A stretch of 64,000 nt of DNA from an uncultured Alphaproteobacteria bacterium. GTDB taxonomy: Bacteria; Pseudomonadota; Alphaproteobacteria; Rs-D84. The DNA is taken from positions 1 through 64,000 of the forward strand of contig CALDAH010000024.1 of NCBI GenBank assembly GCA_937903135.1, given 5' to 3'. Shown piece after piece: positions 32,425 to 41,619 of the stretch. The translations under genes were made by a program, and so were the position numbers. Below the pieces are notes generated by a model. It searched no databases. It worked only from the letters and a program-made list of their open reading frames with translations, and had not been told where the DNA came from. The first letter of the stretch is position 1. Every line of letters begins with the position of its first letter.

Positions 32425-33202
32425 TTTCTGCATCCCCCTGCTCTGTTCGTTCAATAACCTCGGTCGCGACGCGCAGGTATGCCTGTGCGCCGGTTGAGTT
32501 AAAATCATAAAATAATGCGGGCTTTCCGTGGCTGGGTGCTTCGGATACACGGACATTTCGCGGTACAACGGTTTTAAATACCGTATCACCAAATGCGCGT
32601 CGTACATCGTCATCCACCGCACGGGTTAGCCCATAGCGTTTATCGTACATCGTTAATAATACGCCAAGTACATTTAAATCAGGATTCCATTTCTGTTGAA
32701 CAATGGATATTGTATCGGTTAGCTGCTGCACCCCTTCCAGGGCGAAAAATTCACATTGCAGCGGGATTATAACAGAATCTGCGGCGGTTAGTGCATTTAT
32801 CGTTAAATACCCCAGTGCCGGCGGGCAATCAATTAATATATAATCATAATGATCCCGAATTTGGTTTAATGCATCGCGAAGACGATATTCGCGGTTTTCA
32901 ATGTCGAGCAGATCCACCTCGGCCCCGGCGAGTGCCTGGGATGACGGCAGGATATGCATACCCGTTACGGCCGTAGATAAAATATTGTCGGCCGCGCTGG
33001 CTGTGCCCATTATAACGCCATATGCACTTTGGCGGTGCGATGCGCGAACAAAACCCAGGCCTGTGCCGGCGTTACCCTGGGGGTCCAGATCAATTAATAA
33101 AACGCGTTTTTTAATCGCGGCCAGCGATGCGCCGATATTAATTGCGGTGGTCGTTTTGCCAACCCCGCCCTTTTGATTTGCAAATGCTATTATTTTCGTC
33201 AT
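32417..33202 (-). CDS. parA: Chromosome-partitioning ATPase ParA (Soj)
   Basis: A 261-residue deviant-Walker ATPase that forms the nucleoid gradient on which ParB-parS complexes move. The N-terminus reads AFANQKGGVGKTTTAINIGASLA with the signature lysine; DLDPQGNAGTGLG and ILIDCPPALGYLT follow. It precedes parB and follows rsmG, the classical rsmG-parA-parB order near an origin of replication. A promoter-like pair lies 30-58 bases upstream. Confidence 0.96.
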   Translation of the reverse strand: MTKIIAFANQKGGVGKTTTAINIGASLAAIKKRVLLIDLDPQGNAGTGLGFVRASHRQSAYGVIMGTASAADNILSTAVTGMHILPSSQALAGAEVDLLDIENREYRLRDALNQIRDHYDYILIDCPPALGYLTINALTAADSVIIPLQCEFFALEGVQQLTDTISIVQQKWNPDLNVLGVLLTMYDKRYGLTRAVDDDVRRAFGDTVFKTVVPRNVRVSEAPSHGKPALFYDFNSTGAQAYLRVATEVIERTEQGDAENV

Positions 33203-33231
33203 ATCATTTCCTAAGATTAATAACGTTTAAT

Positions 33232-33260
33232 AGCATATTAAATACCGATAACCCAGTCAA
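33232..33260 (-). promoter_or_regulatory. Candidate parA promoter
   Basis: On the minus strand TTGACT (33260-33255) and TATGCT (33237-33232) are separated by 17 bases and lie about 30 bases before the parA start. Confidence 0.55.
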
Positions 33261-33311
33261 GTTATATGTTTTTGTTTGTAAAAAAATACGTAAAAATAAT
33301 ATGTTATGCGT

Positions 33312-33327
33312 TGTTTCATGTGAAATG
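33312..33327. promoter_or_regulatory. parS: parS-like site 1
   Basis: TGTTTCATGTGAAATG differs from the parS consensus TGTTTCACGTGAAACA at one central position and two at one end. It lies in the intergenic space between rsmG and parA, where parS sites are commonly found. Confidence 0.5.
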
Positions 33328-33361
33328 ATGTGGCGCGCGTCGCGCTTTTGTGATAAAATAA

Positions 33362-33386
33362 AATATGCCGTTTTTGCCGGCATATT
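33362..33386 (-). terminator. Terminator of rsmG
   Basis: AATATGCCG and CGGCATATT enclose a short T-rich loop. On the minus strand the stem runs into TTATTTTATC. Confidence 0.65.
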
Positions 33387-33439
33387 CTAATCGTTTGTGC
33401 GAAATATTTAAAAATGTCGTTCTTTCAATATGTTATTTT

Positions 33440-34015
33440 TTATTTCATGTGAAATTGCCGGCAATTTTCAATAATTGTTATATATCCATCCCCGGTCTTT
33501 GATGGGATTAATTTATAATCAAATTTATATTTTGTTTTGGCGGTCGCGATTTCGGATTCAATTTCCCGGCCTTTTAATAGAAAAAGCCGGCAATTTGTTT
33601 TCGCAACATAGTCCAAAATTTTTATTAACGGTGCAAATGCCCGTGCGGTAAATACCAAATCATTATGTCCACGGGGCAGGGATGCAACATAATCTTCAAC
33701 GCGGCCGTGGTATACGCAGAGATTCGGCAGATCAAGACCGTCCTTTAACGCGGATAAAAATGCGGCCTTTTTCCCGATGGATTCAATGCATGTAACGTCC
33801 CGGCCCAGGATTGCCAGTACGACACCCGGGAATCCTGCGCCGCTGCCGAGATCCGCGATTTTAACGCCCGCGGGTATTACGTCGGCCAGTTGGGCCGAAT
33901 CGGCAAAATGACGTTCGGTTATATTGGACAGCGTGCTTGGCGCGACTAAATTCATACGGCCCGACCAGTCGCGTAGCATAGATTCGTATTGTTCAAATTT
34001 GACTTTGTTCTTCAT
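33440..34015 (-). CDS. rsmG: 16S rRNA (guanine-527-N7)-methyltransferase RsmG (GidB)
   Basis: A 191-residue SAM-dependent methyltransferase that modifies G527 of 16S rRNA. It has RHFADSAQLADVI, the SAM-binding IADLGSGAGFPGVVLAI, ESIGKKAAFL and VFTARAFAPL, all typical for RsmG. It precedes parA-parB, as in many bacteria, but mnmG, its usual upstream partner, is far away. Its last codons contain a parS-like sequence. Confidence 0.93.
   Translation of the reverse strand: MKNKVKFEQYESMLRDWSGRMNLVAPSTLSNITERHFADSAQLADVIPAGVKIADLGSGAGFPGVVLAILGRDVTCIESIGKKAAFLSALKDGLDLPNLCVYHGRVEDYVASLPRGHNDLVFTARAFAPLIKILDYVAKTNCRLFLLKGREIESEIATAKTKYKFDYKLIPSKTGDGYITIIENCRQFHMK
33442..33457. promoter_or_regulatory. 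parS: parS-like site 2
   Basis: It shares the 13-mer TTTCATGTGAAAT with site 1, about 130 bases away, and overlaps the last codons of rsmG. It shows the same central C-to-T change from the consensus as site 1. Confidence 0.45.
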
Positions 34016-34036
34016 AATCGCTATTCTAACATAATC

Positions 34037-35656
34037 ATGAGAAAAATAGAATGTTTATTTGTTGGCGCGTGTGCATTGGCGGTAATTGTGGTTGCGGGCA
34101 ATGGTATATGGCGTTATGTTGGCGGCGCAGAATCTGCGAATGTTGTGTATCAAACCCCTGTGACGAAATACGGGGCATTTTTGGCGGCGCAGCATGCGAT
34201 TTATGTAAATGATTTTGATAACGCGGCCAGGTTTTCAAAAACACTGGAAAACACCGACTATGCGATTGTTAAAAATACGCAGTTTATGTCAGAATTCCTT
34301 AGCGGGAAATTACCCGCCGGGGTTGAGATATTAAAGAAAGAAAAAAATACCGCCGCACGTTTAATCTATGATGCGTATCTGGCCGAACGGGGCGATTGGG
34401 ACGAGATGTATAAGCGTCATAAAAATGACGAGTCTGCATTGGCATCGCCGCTGCGAATATGGTCGTCGGTTGCGACCAAGCGGCAAAAGGATGCGTTAAA
34501 GTTTATTGACACGCTGCAGACAAACGATTCATGGAAAGCGTTTGTTCGCGGCCAGATTTATGCTGTGTCAGGGGACGCGGCTGCGGCCGCAAAATCGTTT
34601 GCGGATGTTCGTACGGATTTTCTGAATATTAATGATTATTTATATATTATGTCGTTTTATCGTCATAATAACATGAATGATGCGGCCGATGATCTGCGTG
34701 ATGATTTTACGTCTCGGCCGGGTGGGATGTTTATGCTGGGGTATGATAATATCCCGGATTGGTCTTCTTTTTCCGGGTATAAAAACGCATTGGCGTTTAG
34801 CTTGTTGCAAAATGTTTCCCATACCCAGATTATGATGTATTCTGATTTGGCGATCCTGATGCTGCGTTTCGCAGAAATTGTCGGCCCGGGTTTCGCAAAG
34901 GATAATGATGCAATTAATTATTATATCGGCCAGTTCTTTTATAATAACAGCGGGGATTATCAGAAACATTTTGATAAAATATCACATAATAGCCCGTTTT
35001 ATTCGTTCGCTATTTTACGCGCCGCGGAAAAGAATAACGATATATCAAGGCTTGAACGCGAGGTTGAAAATAACCCGTTATTTGTTCCGGCGCTAAATAA
35101 ACTAATTGCGTATCATATTCAAAATGGTAATCGTTCACGGGCATTACAGACCGTTAATCGGGCGATAAAAACCAAGAACTTAAATGACGTCGGCCAGGCA
35201 TTTTTTAAAAAGAGCAGGGCGCATATTTACTATGTTTTCGGGGATTTAGATAAAGCGCAGTCGGACCTGCGGGCGGCATCAGATGTTTTGGCGACCGACG
35301 GCGAGATTTTATCGCTCCAGGCAAAAATCTGGGCGGCACGTAATCGCGAGATTGATAATGCATATGAATATGCCATGACGTTGGTGCGACAAAACCCGGC
35401 GGATATTTTTGCGTGGGATACACTCGGGCGGGTCGTTCATGCCCGCGAAGGCGCAGACGAGGCGCTGGATATACTTGCGCGCGTCGGCGAGATGGCAAAT
35501 TCATGTTCGGCGTTGTTTGAACATTTAGGGGATCTGTATATGGAAAAGGGTAATGAAAAATTAGCGCGTGATTCATATATCCGGGCGATTGAATTATCCG
35601 ATGACGGTTTGATTGTTGTTCCAAATGTTCGTAAAAAGTTAAGGAAAATAAAATGA
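34037..35656 (+). CDS. Exported or membrane-anchored TPR protein
   Basis: A 539-residue protein with an N-terminal hydrophobic helix (LFVGACALAVIVVAGNGIW) that could be an anchor or signal, followed by helical repeats. TPR-like units are best seen after residue 360 (FGDLDKAQSDLRAAS, NPADIFAWDTLGRVVHA, LFEHLGDLYMEKGNEKLARDSYIRAIEL). A periplasmic scaffolding role is likely, but there is no specific assignment. It starts 22 bases from divergent rsmG, and its TGA overlaps the gpsA ATG, so the two are coupled. Confidence 0.7.
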   Translation: MRKIECLFVGACALAVIVVAGNGIWRYVGGAESANVVYQTPVTKYGAFLAAQHAIYVNDFDNAARFSKTLENTDYAIVKNTQFMSEFLSGKLPAGVEILKKEKNTAARLIYDAYLAERGDWDEMYKRHKNDESALASPLRIWSSVATKRQKDALKFIDTLQTNDSWKAFVRGQIYAVSGDAAAAAKSFADVRTDFLNINDYLYIMSFYRHNNMNDAADDLRDDFTSRPGGMFMLGYDNIPDWSSFSGYKNALAFSLLQNVSHTQIMMYSDLAILMLRFAEIVGPGFAKDNDAINYYIGQFFYNNSGDYQKHFDKISHNSPFYSFAILRAAEKNNDISRLEREVENNPLFVPALNKLIAYHIQNGNRSRALQTVNRAIKTKNLNDVGQAFFKKSRAHIYYVFGDLDKAQSDLRAASDVLATDGEILSLQAKIWAARNREIDNAYEYAMTLVRQNPADIFAWDTLGRVVHAREGADEALDILARVGEMANSCSALFEHLGDLYMEKGNEKLARDSYIRAIELSDDGLIVVPNVRKKLRKIK

Positions 35657-36516
35657 ATGTTGCAGTTATTGGCGCAGGCGCATGGGGAACAGCGTTGGCA
35701 ATCACGGCGGCACGTGGCGCGTCGGATGTTGTGTTATGGTCGTATGATGGGAACTGTCGGTCTTTTCCGGGTGTTATGATGCCGAATAATATAAGCTTAA
35801 CGCATGATATGGCGCATCTGCGCGGGGCGGATATATGGTTGGTTGTAACGCCTGCGGCGTATTTTCGCGATGTTTTGACGAATGCCCGGGAATATTATAA
35901 TAATCAGCCGATTATTATCTGTACCAAGGGCGCGGAACGCGATAGCGGTCTGTTTATGTCCGAGGTGTTAAGGGCTGTATTGCCGCAGTGCGATAGATAC
36001 GGTGTTTTATCCGGCCCGCAGTTCGCGGCCGAGGTTGCGGCTGGAATCCCGACCGGATCAACCCTGGCGGCGGTGGCGGACGTATGTGCCACGGGCAAAA
36101 GCGTTTTGTCGCAATTATACATTGAATGCAGTGATGATATCATCGGGGCCGAGATTTGTGGTGTCGGTAAAAACGCGGTCGCGTTAATCTGTGGATATAA
36201 CAGTGTTATGGCGGCCGGGGAAAATGAACGTGCGCTGATAGTTACCCGCGCCTGGGGCGAGGTTGTGCGCATCGGCCAGGCCATCGGTGCGAAAACGCAA
36301 ACGTTTTTAGAATTATGTGGCATCGGGGATTTATTTTTATCGGCAACGTCGCATACCAGTCGTAATTTTGCCGGCGGTGCGGCAATTGCGCGCGGTGATA
36401 CCCCTGAGGGCACGGTTGAAGGGATATATGCGCTGCGTGCGCTGGTATCGCGCGCGGACAGTGTCGGGGTTGATGTTCCCGTATTGCGTGATATGCTGGT
36501 TAAGTTAAATATATAA
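35653..36516 (+). CDS. gpsA: Glycerol-3-phosphate dehydrogenase [NAD(P)+] GpsA
   Basis: GpsA reduces dihydroxyacetone phosphate to sn-glycerol 3-phosphate for phospholipid synthesis. The 287-residue protein has the nucleotide-binding VIGAGAWGTALAI at its start, SGPQFAAEVAAG in the middle and CGIGDLFLSATSHTSRNF in the C-terminal domain. The catalytic lysine region reads GVGKNAVALICG. It is about 40 residues shorter than typical GpsA. The start overlaps the upstream TPR gene (ATGA). Confidence 0.9.
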   Translation: MNVAVIGAGAWGTALAITAARGASDVVLWSYDGNCRSFPGVMMPNNISLTHDMAHLRGADIWLVVTPAAYFRDVLTNAREYYNNQPIIICTKGAERDSGLFMSEVLRAVLPQCDRYGVLSGPQFAAEVAAGIPTGSTLAAVADVCATGKSVLSQLYIECSDDIIGAEICGVGKNAVALICGYNSVMAAGENERALIVTRAWGEVVRIGQAIGAKTQTFLELCGIGDLFLSATSHTSRNFAGGAAIARGDTPEGTVEGIYALRALVSRADSVGVDVPVLRDMLVKLNI

Positions 36517-36541
36517 AACGTCCCATTTTGGGGCGTTTTTT
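36516..36541 (+). terminator. Terminator of gpsA
   Basis: AAAACGTCCC and GGGGCGTTTT enclose ATTTT and run into seven T. Confidence 0.75.
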
Positions 36542-36607
36542 TATGATAAATATTTGCTTTTCGCGTTTTTATTTTGTATCGTTTTTTTATTGATAAAAGG
36601 AAAGAGT

Positions 36608-36808
36608 ATGGACGAAAAAAAGTTATCTTTTGAAGAGGCATATAAACAATTAACAGAACTGGTTAAAAAAATGGAATCTGGTGAATTATCGCTGGCCGAT
36701 TCTGTTGCCGCGTATGAACAAGGGATTAAATTAAAAGCATATTGCGAACAGCTGTTAAAAGAGGCTGAATTAAAAATTGAAACTTTAAAAATAGATACAC
36801 AAGCATAA
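36608..36808 (+). CDS. xseB: Exodeoxyribonuclease VII small subunit XseB
   Basis: A 66-residue helical protein, the small subunit of exonuclease VII. It has the signature LSFEEAYKQLTELVKKMESGELSLADSVAAYEQGIKL. AAAGGAAAGAGT precedes the ATG at 36608; the longer open frame upstream is mostly hydrophobic and lacks a ribosome-binding site. The large subunit gene xseA is not in the window. Confidence 0.9.
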   Translation: MDEKKLSFEEAYKQLTELVKKMESGELSLADSVAAYEQGIKLKAYCEQLLKEAELKIETLKIDTQA

Positions 36809-36818
36809 TGGATTAGTC

Positions 36819-39347
36819 GTGGCGGAAAAGAAATTAACACCGGTTATGCAGCAGTATATGGATATTAAGGCTGAAAATCCTGATGCGCTGTTAATGTTTC
36901 GTTTAGGGGACTTTTACGAATCATTCTTTGACGATGCAAAGGTTATTAGCCAGACCGTGGGTTTGGTTTTAACGCAACGTGGGACGGACGAAGACGGGGA
37001 CGGTATCCCGATGTGTGGTATCCCATGGCATGCGGCGGATAATTATTTTGGCCGTCTGGTTCGTGCCGGGCATAAGGTTGCACTGGTAGAGCAGATGGAA
37101 ACCCCGGCCGAGGCAAAGGCCCGTGGACATAAATTTATTGAACGAAAGGTTATTCGTGTTTTAACGCCAGGGACACTTACCGATGAAACGCTGCTGAATC
37201 CGAAAAGTTCTAATTTCCTGGTCGCGGTTGTTCCCGAAAGTGGTGATGTTTTTGACGTCGCCGGTTGTGATATTTCAACGGGGGAATTCTTTATCGGTAA
37301 AACAAGTGATATCATAGATGATCTGGTTCGTACATCCCCGGCCGAGGTTATTTATCCCGCGGGTATGGCAGAAAATAAAACAATTATTCAGCTGCGCGAG
37401 ATTTTTAAAACAACCCCGGTATATGAAAAGCTTTATCATCGCGGCGATATTGATAAAATTGTCGTTCGCGTTTTTGGTGGCGCAGCGCCGGTTACTACGT
37501 CGGCCAATACCGCCAGTGCGATAAAATTGCTCGCGGGGTATTTATTTAATACTCAGCGTGATGCAAATGTTATATTTCGGGCCGCCCATCCGTTTCATGC
37601 AGGCAATCAGTTGTTAATTGATTTCGCAACCTGGAAAAGTCTGGAGATTGACCGTGCAATAAACAGCGGCGGCATGTGCCTGTTAGATGTGCTGGATAAA
37701 ACCAAAACTGCGGCCGGCGCACGAAAGCTGCGCGCGTATATGCGTATGCTATCGTCGGATCTGGACGAGATTCACGCCCGCCAGGAACATATTGGTCATA
37801 TGTTACTAAACCCAGAGCTAATGGGGATGATATCTGCGACACTGTCGTCGTTGCCGGACGTTGGGCGATGCCTGTCGCGGTTACTAACCAATCGCGGGAC
37901 GCCGCGCGATTTAAAAAATATGGTGGATTTCTTAATAGAACTGCCAAATGCAAAAATGCTAGGGGCGCGTCTGTCCCATAATCTGGCTAAACGTTTCGAG
38001 GAAATGAATACTCATGACGCATTAGCGCTGGAATTAAAATCGGCATTATCAGATGAACTGCCGACGTTTTTCCGTGACGGCGGCATTATTCGCAAAGGTT
38101 TTGACCCATCCCTGGATAGTATGAGAAATCTATCGCACGGGGCAAAGGAAACAATTGCCGGCCTGCAGGCGGAATATATTAAAAAAACATCCGTAAATAC
38201 GCTTAAGATAAAGTTTAATAATATTTTAGGTTATTTCGTAGAAGTCCCGTCAACGCGCGCAGATATTTTATTAAACCCGGATATGGGATTTATTCATCGG
38301 CAAACGATGGCCGGCAGTATGCGATTTACGACCGAACGATTAATTGATTTAGATAACGAGGTTCGCAGTGCCGGGGAAAAGGCCACCGCAATAGAAGAAG
38401 AGATTATATCAACACTGGTAAATAAACTGCATGGGATATCGTCAGATTTACTTGCCGCGGCAGATCTGCTAGCCGAGCTGGATGCGATATACTCGCTGGC
38501 GGTATGTGCACATGAATATTCATGGACGCGCCCGGTAATTAGCAATGATAATACATTTGATGTTATCGGCGGCCGCCATCCGGTTATTGAATATGCACTG
38601 TCCCGTCAGGGCGATTTCTTTGTTAAAAACGACTGCGTTTTAAACGACCATCCAATCGCGTTGCTAACCGGGCCAAATATGGCCGGTAAATCCACATATC
38701 TGCGTCAGAATGCGCTGATTGTGGTTTTGGCGCATCTCGGGTCGTTTGTTCCGGCAACGTCGGCCCGTATCGGTGTTTGCGATCAGCTATTCAGTCGCGT
38801 CGGGGCGTCGGATAATCTTGCCGCGGGGCAGTCTACGTTTATGGTGGAAATGAGTGAAACCGCAAATATCCTGCGCCGGGCAACGGGACGGTCGTTTATT
38901 ATATTTGATGAAATCGGTCGTGGAACGGCGACATATGATGGTATGGCCATCGCCCAGGCCGTATTGGAATTTTTAAACAGCAGATCACCGCGAACGCTGT
39001 TTGCGACGCATTATCACGAGCTTACGGCACTGGTCGGCGATACAGACGACCGGCTGAAAAAGGTTAAGTGTTTAACCATTGACGTATGCGAGCATAATAA
39101 CGAGATTGTATTTATGCATAAAATCGTCCCGGGGGTCGCGAACCGTTCATATGGTATACACGTCGCGAAAATGGCCGGGATGCCGGCCGAGGTTGTTGCA
39201 CGTGCGCAAAGTGTTCTGGACGCGTTGGAATCGCGTGGGAATCTCGGGGCGTCAAATGCGGCCGCTGTCGCGCGTGAAAATAAACCCCACGGCGGGAATC
39301 GGGTCGCGGACAAGGATACGCCCCCGCAGTTAAGTTTATTTGGATAA
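36819..39347 (+). CDS. mutS: DNA mismatch recognition protein MutS
   Basis: An 842-residue mismatch-binding ATPase. The N-terminal domain has the mismatch-contacting FYESF motif within LLMFRLGDFYESFF. The connector, lever and clamp domains follow. The ATPase domain has Walker A GPNMAGKST (about residues 617-625), ASDNLAAGQSTFMVEMSE and FIIFDEIGRGTATYDG. It starts with GTG at 36819, ten bases after xseB. mutL is not in the window. Confidence 0.97.
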   Translation: MAEKKLTPVMQQYMDIKAENPDALLMFRLGDFYESFFDDAKVISQTVGLVLTQRGTDEDGDGIPMCGIPWHAADNYFGRLVRAGHKVALVEQMETPAEAKARGHKFIERKVIRVLTPGTLTDETLLNPKSSNFLVAVVPESGDVFDVAGCDISTGEFFIGKTSDIIDDLVRTSPAEVIYPAGMAENKTIIQLREIFKTTPVYEKLYHRGDIDKIVVRVFGGAAPVTTSANTASAIKLLAGYLFNTQRDANVIFRAAHPFHAGNQLLIDFATWKSLEIDRAINSGGMCLLDVLDKTKTAAGARKLRAYMRMLSSDLDEIHARQEHIGHMLLNPELMGMISATLSSLPDVGRCLSRLLTNRGTPRDLKNMVDFLIELPNAKMLGARLSHNLAKRFEEMNTHDALALELKSALSDELPTFFRDGGIIRKGFDPSLDSMRNLSHGAKETIAGLQAEYIKKTSVNTLKIKFNNILGYFVEVPSTRADILLNPDMGFIHRQTMAGSMRFTTERLIDLDNEVRSAGEKATAIEEEIISTLVNKLHGISSDLLAAADLLAELDAIYSLAVCAHEYSWTRPVISNDNTFDVIGGRHPVIEYALSRQGDFFVKNDCVLNDHPIALLTGPNMAGKSTYLRQNALIVVLAHLGSFVPATSARIGVCDQLFSRVGASDNLAAGQSTFMVEMSETANILRRATGRSFIIFDEIGRGTATYDGMAIAQAVLEFLNSRSPRTLFATHYHELTALVGDTDDRLKKVKCLTIDVCEHNNEIVFMHKIVPGVANRSYGIHVAKMAGMPAEVVARAQSVLDALESRGNLGASNAAAVARENKPHGGNRVADKDTPPQLSLFG

Positions 39348-39363
39348 CAGGGGGCATAAATAC

Positions 39364-40236
39364 GTGAATTCCGGCTGGGTTATTTTAGATAAAGACTCCG
39401 GGCTGTTTTCACGAACGGCCGGGGGGAGAATTGCCCGATTATTTGGAACGCGTAAATTCGGACATATCGGGACATTAGATCCGATGGCGTCCGGGGTATT
39501 GCCAATTGCCATAGGCGGCGCGACCAAGATTATTCCGTTCATAGAAGAAACCGCCGCTAATATCAAAGAGTATTTATTTGACATAGAATTCGGATATGAA
39601 ACCGATACTTTGGATATATGCGGCAAAACGCTGCGCTGTGATAATGTTGTCCCGGCCCGGGAAACGGTATTGGCCGCACTGCCATCATTTATCGGCGAGA
39701 TTAGCCAGATCCCCCCGCGGTTTAGCGCGGTACATGTAAATGGCCAGCGTGCATATGATTTAGCGCGCGCCGGCCGTGATATTGAAATTCCGTCGCGCCG
39801 GGTCAGCGTTTTTTCGCTGGATTTAATCGGCGTGGACGAAAAAACGTGGCATTTTCGCATGCGCTGTTCGCGCGGGACATATGTTCGCAGCATTGCCCGT
39901 GATATCGCGGCGCACTGCGGTGCGATGGCAACCGTTACGATGATTCGCCGAACGCTTAGCAGTGGGTTTGAGATAAAAAATACTCTGAAACTTGATTTTT
40001 TAGAAAATCTGGTTAATAATGGCGCAGACATTAGCAAATATCTAATGCCGTCAGATTTTGGACTGGGGGACATTCCGGTTCTGGGTCTGGATAATAAATC
40101 GGCCGGTTTTTATAAAAACGGTGGGTTTATTACAACGGATGTTGCGGACGGTCAATATCGTGTTTATTCCGGTAACGTATTTATTGGAATAGGGCGGGTT
40201 TTTGACAATAAACTGCATCCCGTACGAACAATTTAA
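39364..40236 (+). CDS. truB: tRNA pseudouridine-55 synthase TruB
   Basis: A 290-residue enzyme that isomerises U55 in the T-loop of tRNAs. The catalytic region reads KFGHIGTLDPMASGVLPIAIG with the conserved aspartate. PRFSAVHVNGQRAYDLAR and RCSRGTYVRSIARDIA follow. The GTG at 39364 lies behind AGGGGG and gives the standard N-terminus (NSGWVILDKDSGL); an in-frame TTG at 39340 overlaps mutS. It is coupled to rpsO downstream; rbfA, normally before it, is absent. Confidence 0.94.
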   Translation: MNSGWVILDKDSGLFSRTAGGRIARLFGTRKFGHIGTLDPMASGVLPIAIGGATKIIPFIEETAANIKEYLFDIEFGYETDTLDICGKTLRCDNVVPARETVLAALPSFIGEISQIPPRFSAVHVNGQRAYDLARAGRDIEIPSRRVSVFSLDLIGVDEKTWHFRMRCSRGTYVRSIARDIAAHCGAMATVTMIRRTLSSGFEIKNTLKLDFLENLVNNGADISKYLMPSDFGLGDIPVLGLDNKSAGFYKNGGFITTDVADGQYRVYSGNVFIGIGRVFDNKLHPVRTI

Positions 40237-40252
40237 AACAAAAGGAAAATAA

Positions 40253-40525
40253 ATGTCCATTACAAAACAAAAAACATCTGAATTAATTACAGCATACAAA
40301 ACAACTGACCGTGATAACGGCGGATCTGCTGCGTCACAGGTTGCGGTTTTAACCGAACGTATCCGTAATTTAACAGAACATATGAAGGCTAATCATAAAG
40401 ACCAGCATTCAAAACGCGGTCTGTTGTTAATGGTTAACCGCCGTAAAAAATTATTGGCATACATTAAAAAGAACAATGTTGCCGAATACGAAGAACTGAT
40501 TAAAAAATTGGGTCTGCGTAAATAA
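40253..40525 (+). CDS. rpsO: 30S ribosomal protein S15
   Basis: A 90-residue primary 16S rRNA-binding protein of the central domain. The family segments GGSAASQVAVLTERIRNLTEHMKAN and HSKRGLLLMVNRRKKLLAYIKK are intact. AAAAGGAAAATAA precedes the ATG. It follows truB as in most proteobacteria, but pnp does not come after it; a terminator does. Confidence 0.97.
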   Translation: MSITKQKTSELITAYKTTDRDNGGSAASQVAVLTERIRNLTEHMKANHKDQHSKRGLLLMVNRRKKLLAYIKKNNVAEYEELIKKLGLRK

Positions 40526-40527
40526 TA

Positions 40528-40555
40528 AGATTCCCGCATCGCGGGAATTTTTATT
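40528..40555 (+). terminator. Terminator of rpsO
   Basis: AAGATTCCCGC and GCGGGAATTTTT form the hairpin shortly after the rpsO stop. Confidence 0.8.
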
Positions 40556-40560
40556 ATAAG

Positions 40561-40587
40561 AAAACACCGGCAAATGCCGGTGTTTTT
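40561..40587. terminator. Terminator with CACCGGC core
   Basis: AAAACACCGGCA and TGCCGGTGTTTTT form the stem. It lies just beyond the end of the leftward TPR gene. Confidence 0.8.
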
Positions 40588-40590
40588 GAT

Positions 40591-41592
40591 TTATTTTGCT
40601 AGTTCCTGGATAAGATTCTGCAGTCTTTCCACGGTTTCACTGTCGTTTAATGCCAATGCGATGGTCATTGCAGATTCCAGATCCGCGCGCGCCCCGGCGA
40701 TGTTCCCCGTGCTAAGATTCAGGGCCGCAGATTTTTCAAAATAGCTCATCGCGTTATTGGATAATGATTCGCGTTCCGCGGCAGTGGTTGCCCCCTGGAT
40801 TTGTTCGGATATTACGCGAACCGCGGATGCATAGTCATTTATTGCATCGTTATAGTTACCCGTTGCTGTATACGCCTCGGCGCGTTCGGCATATACCGCC
40901 GGATTTACGACGCCATCCGGGCGGGCAAGTGAATTGGTATAGTCTGCGATCGCGCCGTCCCAATTTTTCAGCCACAGGTTTAATTGCCCGCGTTTGGCAT
41001 ATAAATCGCGCAGCTGCAGGATATCATTGCCATTTTCAGCGCGTGCGGCCAATGCGTTGTTTATATCGTTCAGGGCCGCATTATAATCTTCCAGGCGTGT
41101 GTTTAATAACGCACGGTCATAGTATGCAACGGAACTTTTCGCGTCCTTTTCCAGTGCGGTATTAAAATCCGCCATGGCATTGCGATAATCACCGGATTGC
41201 ATATATGCCTCGCCGCGCAGGATGTATGTATCAACCGATGCATTCCCGGCGTCAATTGCGGTGGTCAGATCAGCGATTGCATCGTCAATATTCCCGGCCA
41301 GAAGTTTATTTTTCCCGCTTTCATAATAATCCGATGATTGCATTAATGCTTCTTCTGTAATCTCAACGTTATTATTTCCCGGCTGATTTAAAACGCCGTG
41401 GCTGCGCCCTAGGATATAAAATGTTGCCGCGATAAAGAATAAAATTATAAACCAGTAAACATAGATTGACAGCGACCACGGGTTAAAGCATGGTTTTGCG
41501 TCATTTGAACACGTCGCTGCACGCGCCGGCGTACTGCGTGGTTTTAGATTCTTTTTTGTACTAGGATTTTTTTTCGCAGGTGTTTTTTTCAT
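40591..41592 (-). CDS. Membrane-anchored TPR protein
   Basis: A 333-residue protein with a basic, Lys/Pro-rich cytosolic N-terminus and one transmembrane helix (about 45-65, SIYVYWFIILFFIAATFYILG). At least five tetratricopeptide repeats follow (for example GNIDDAIADLTTAIDAGNASVDTYILRGEAYMQSGDYRNAM in successive units). Such proteins usually scaffold envelope complexes. No partner is evident from its neighbours. It stands alone between rpsO and the rluB-rsmE pair. Confidence 0.75.
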   Translation of the reverse strand: MKKTPAKKNPSTKKNLKPRSTPARAATCSNDAKPCFNPWSLSIYVYWFIILFFIAATFYILGRSHGVLNQPGNNNVEITEEALMQSSDYYESGKNKLLAGNIDDAIADLTTAIDAGNASVDTYILRGEAYMQSGDYRNAMADFNTALEKDAKSSVAYYDRALLNTRLEDYNAALNDINNALAARAENGNDILQLRDLYAKRGQLNLWLKNWDGAIADYTNSLARPDGVVNPAVYAERAEAYTATGNYNDAINDYASAVRVISEQIQGATTAAERESLSNNAMSYFEKSAALNLSTGNIAGARADLESAMTIALALNDSETVERLQNLIQELAK

Positions 41593-41619
41593 ATAAATCT
41601 CCCTTCCTTAATTGGAATA

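Noticed and set aside
33142..33390. An 82-codon open frame on the plus strand overlapping the parA start
   Set aside because: It overlaps the parA N-terminus, its promoter and the parS-like site, has no ribosome-binding site, and resembles no family.
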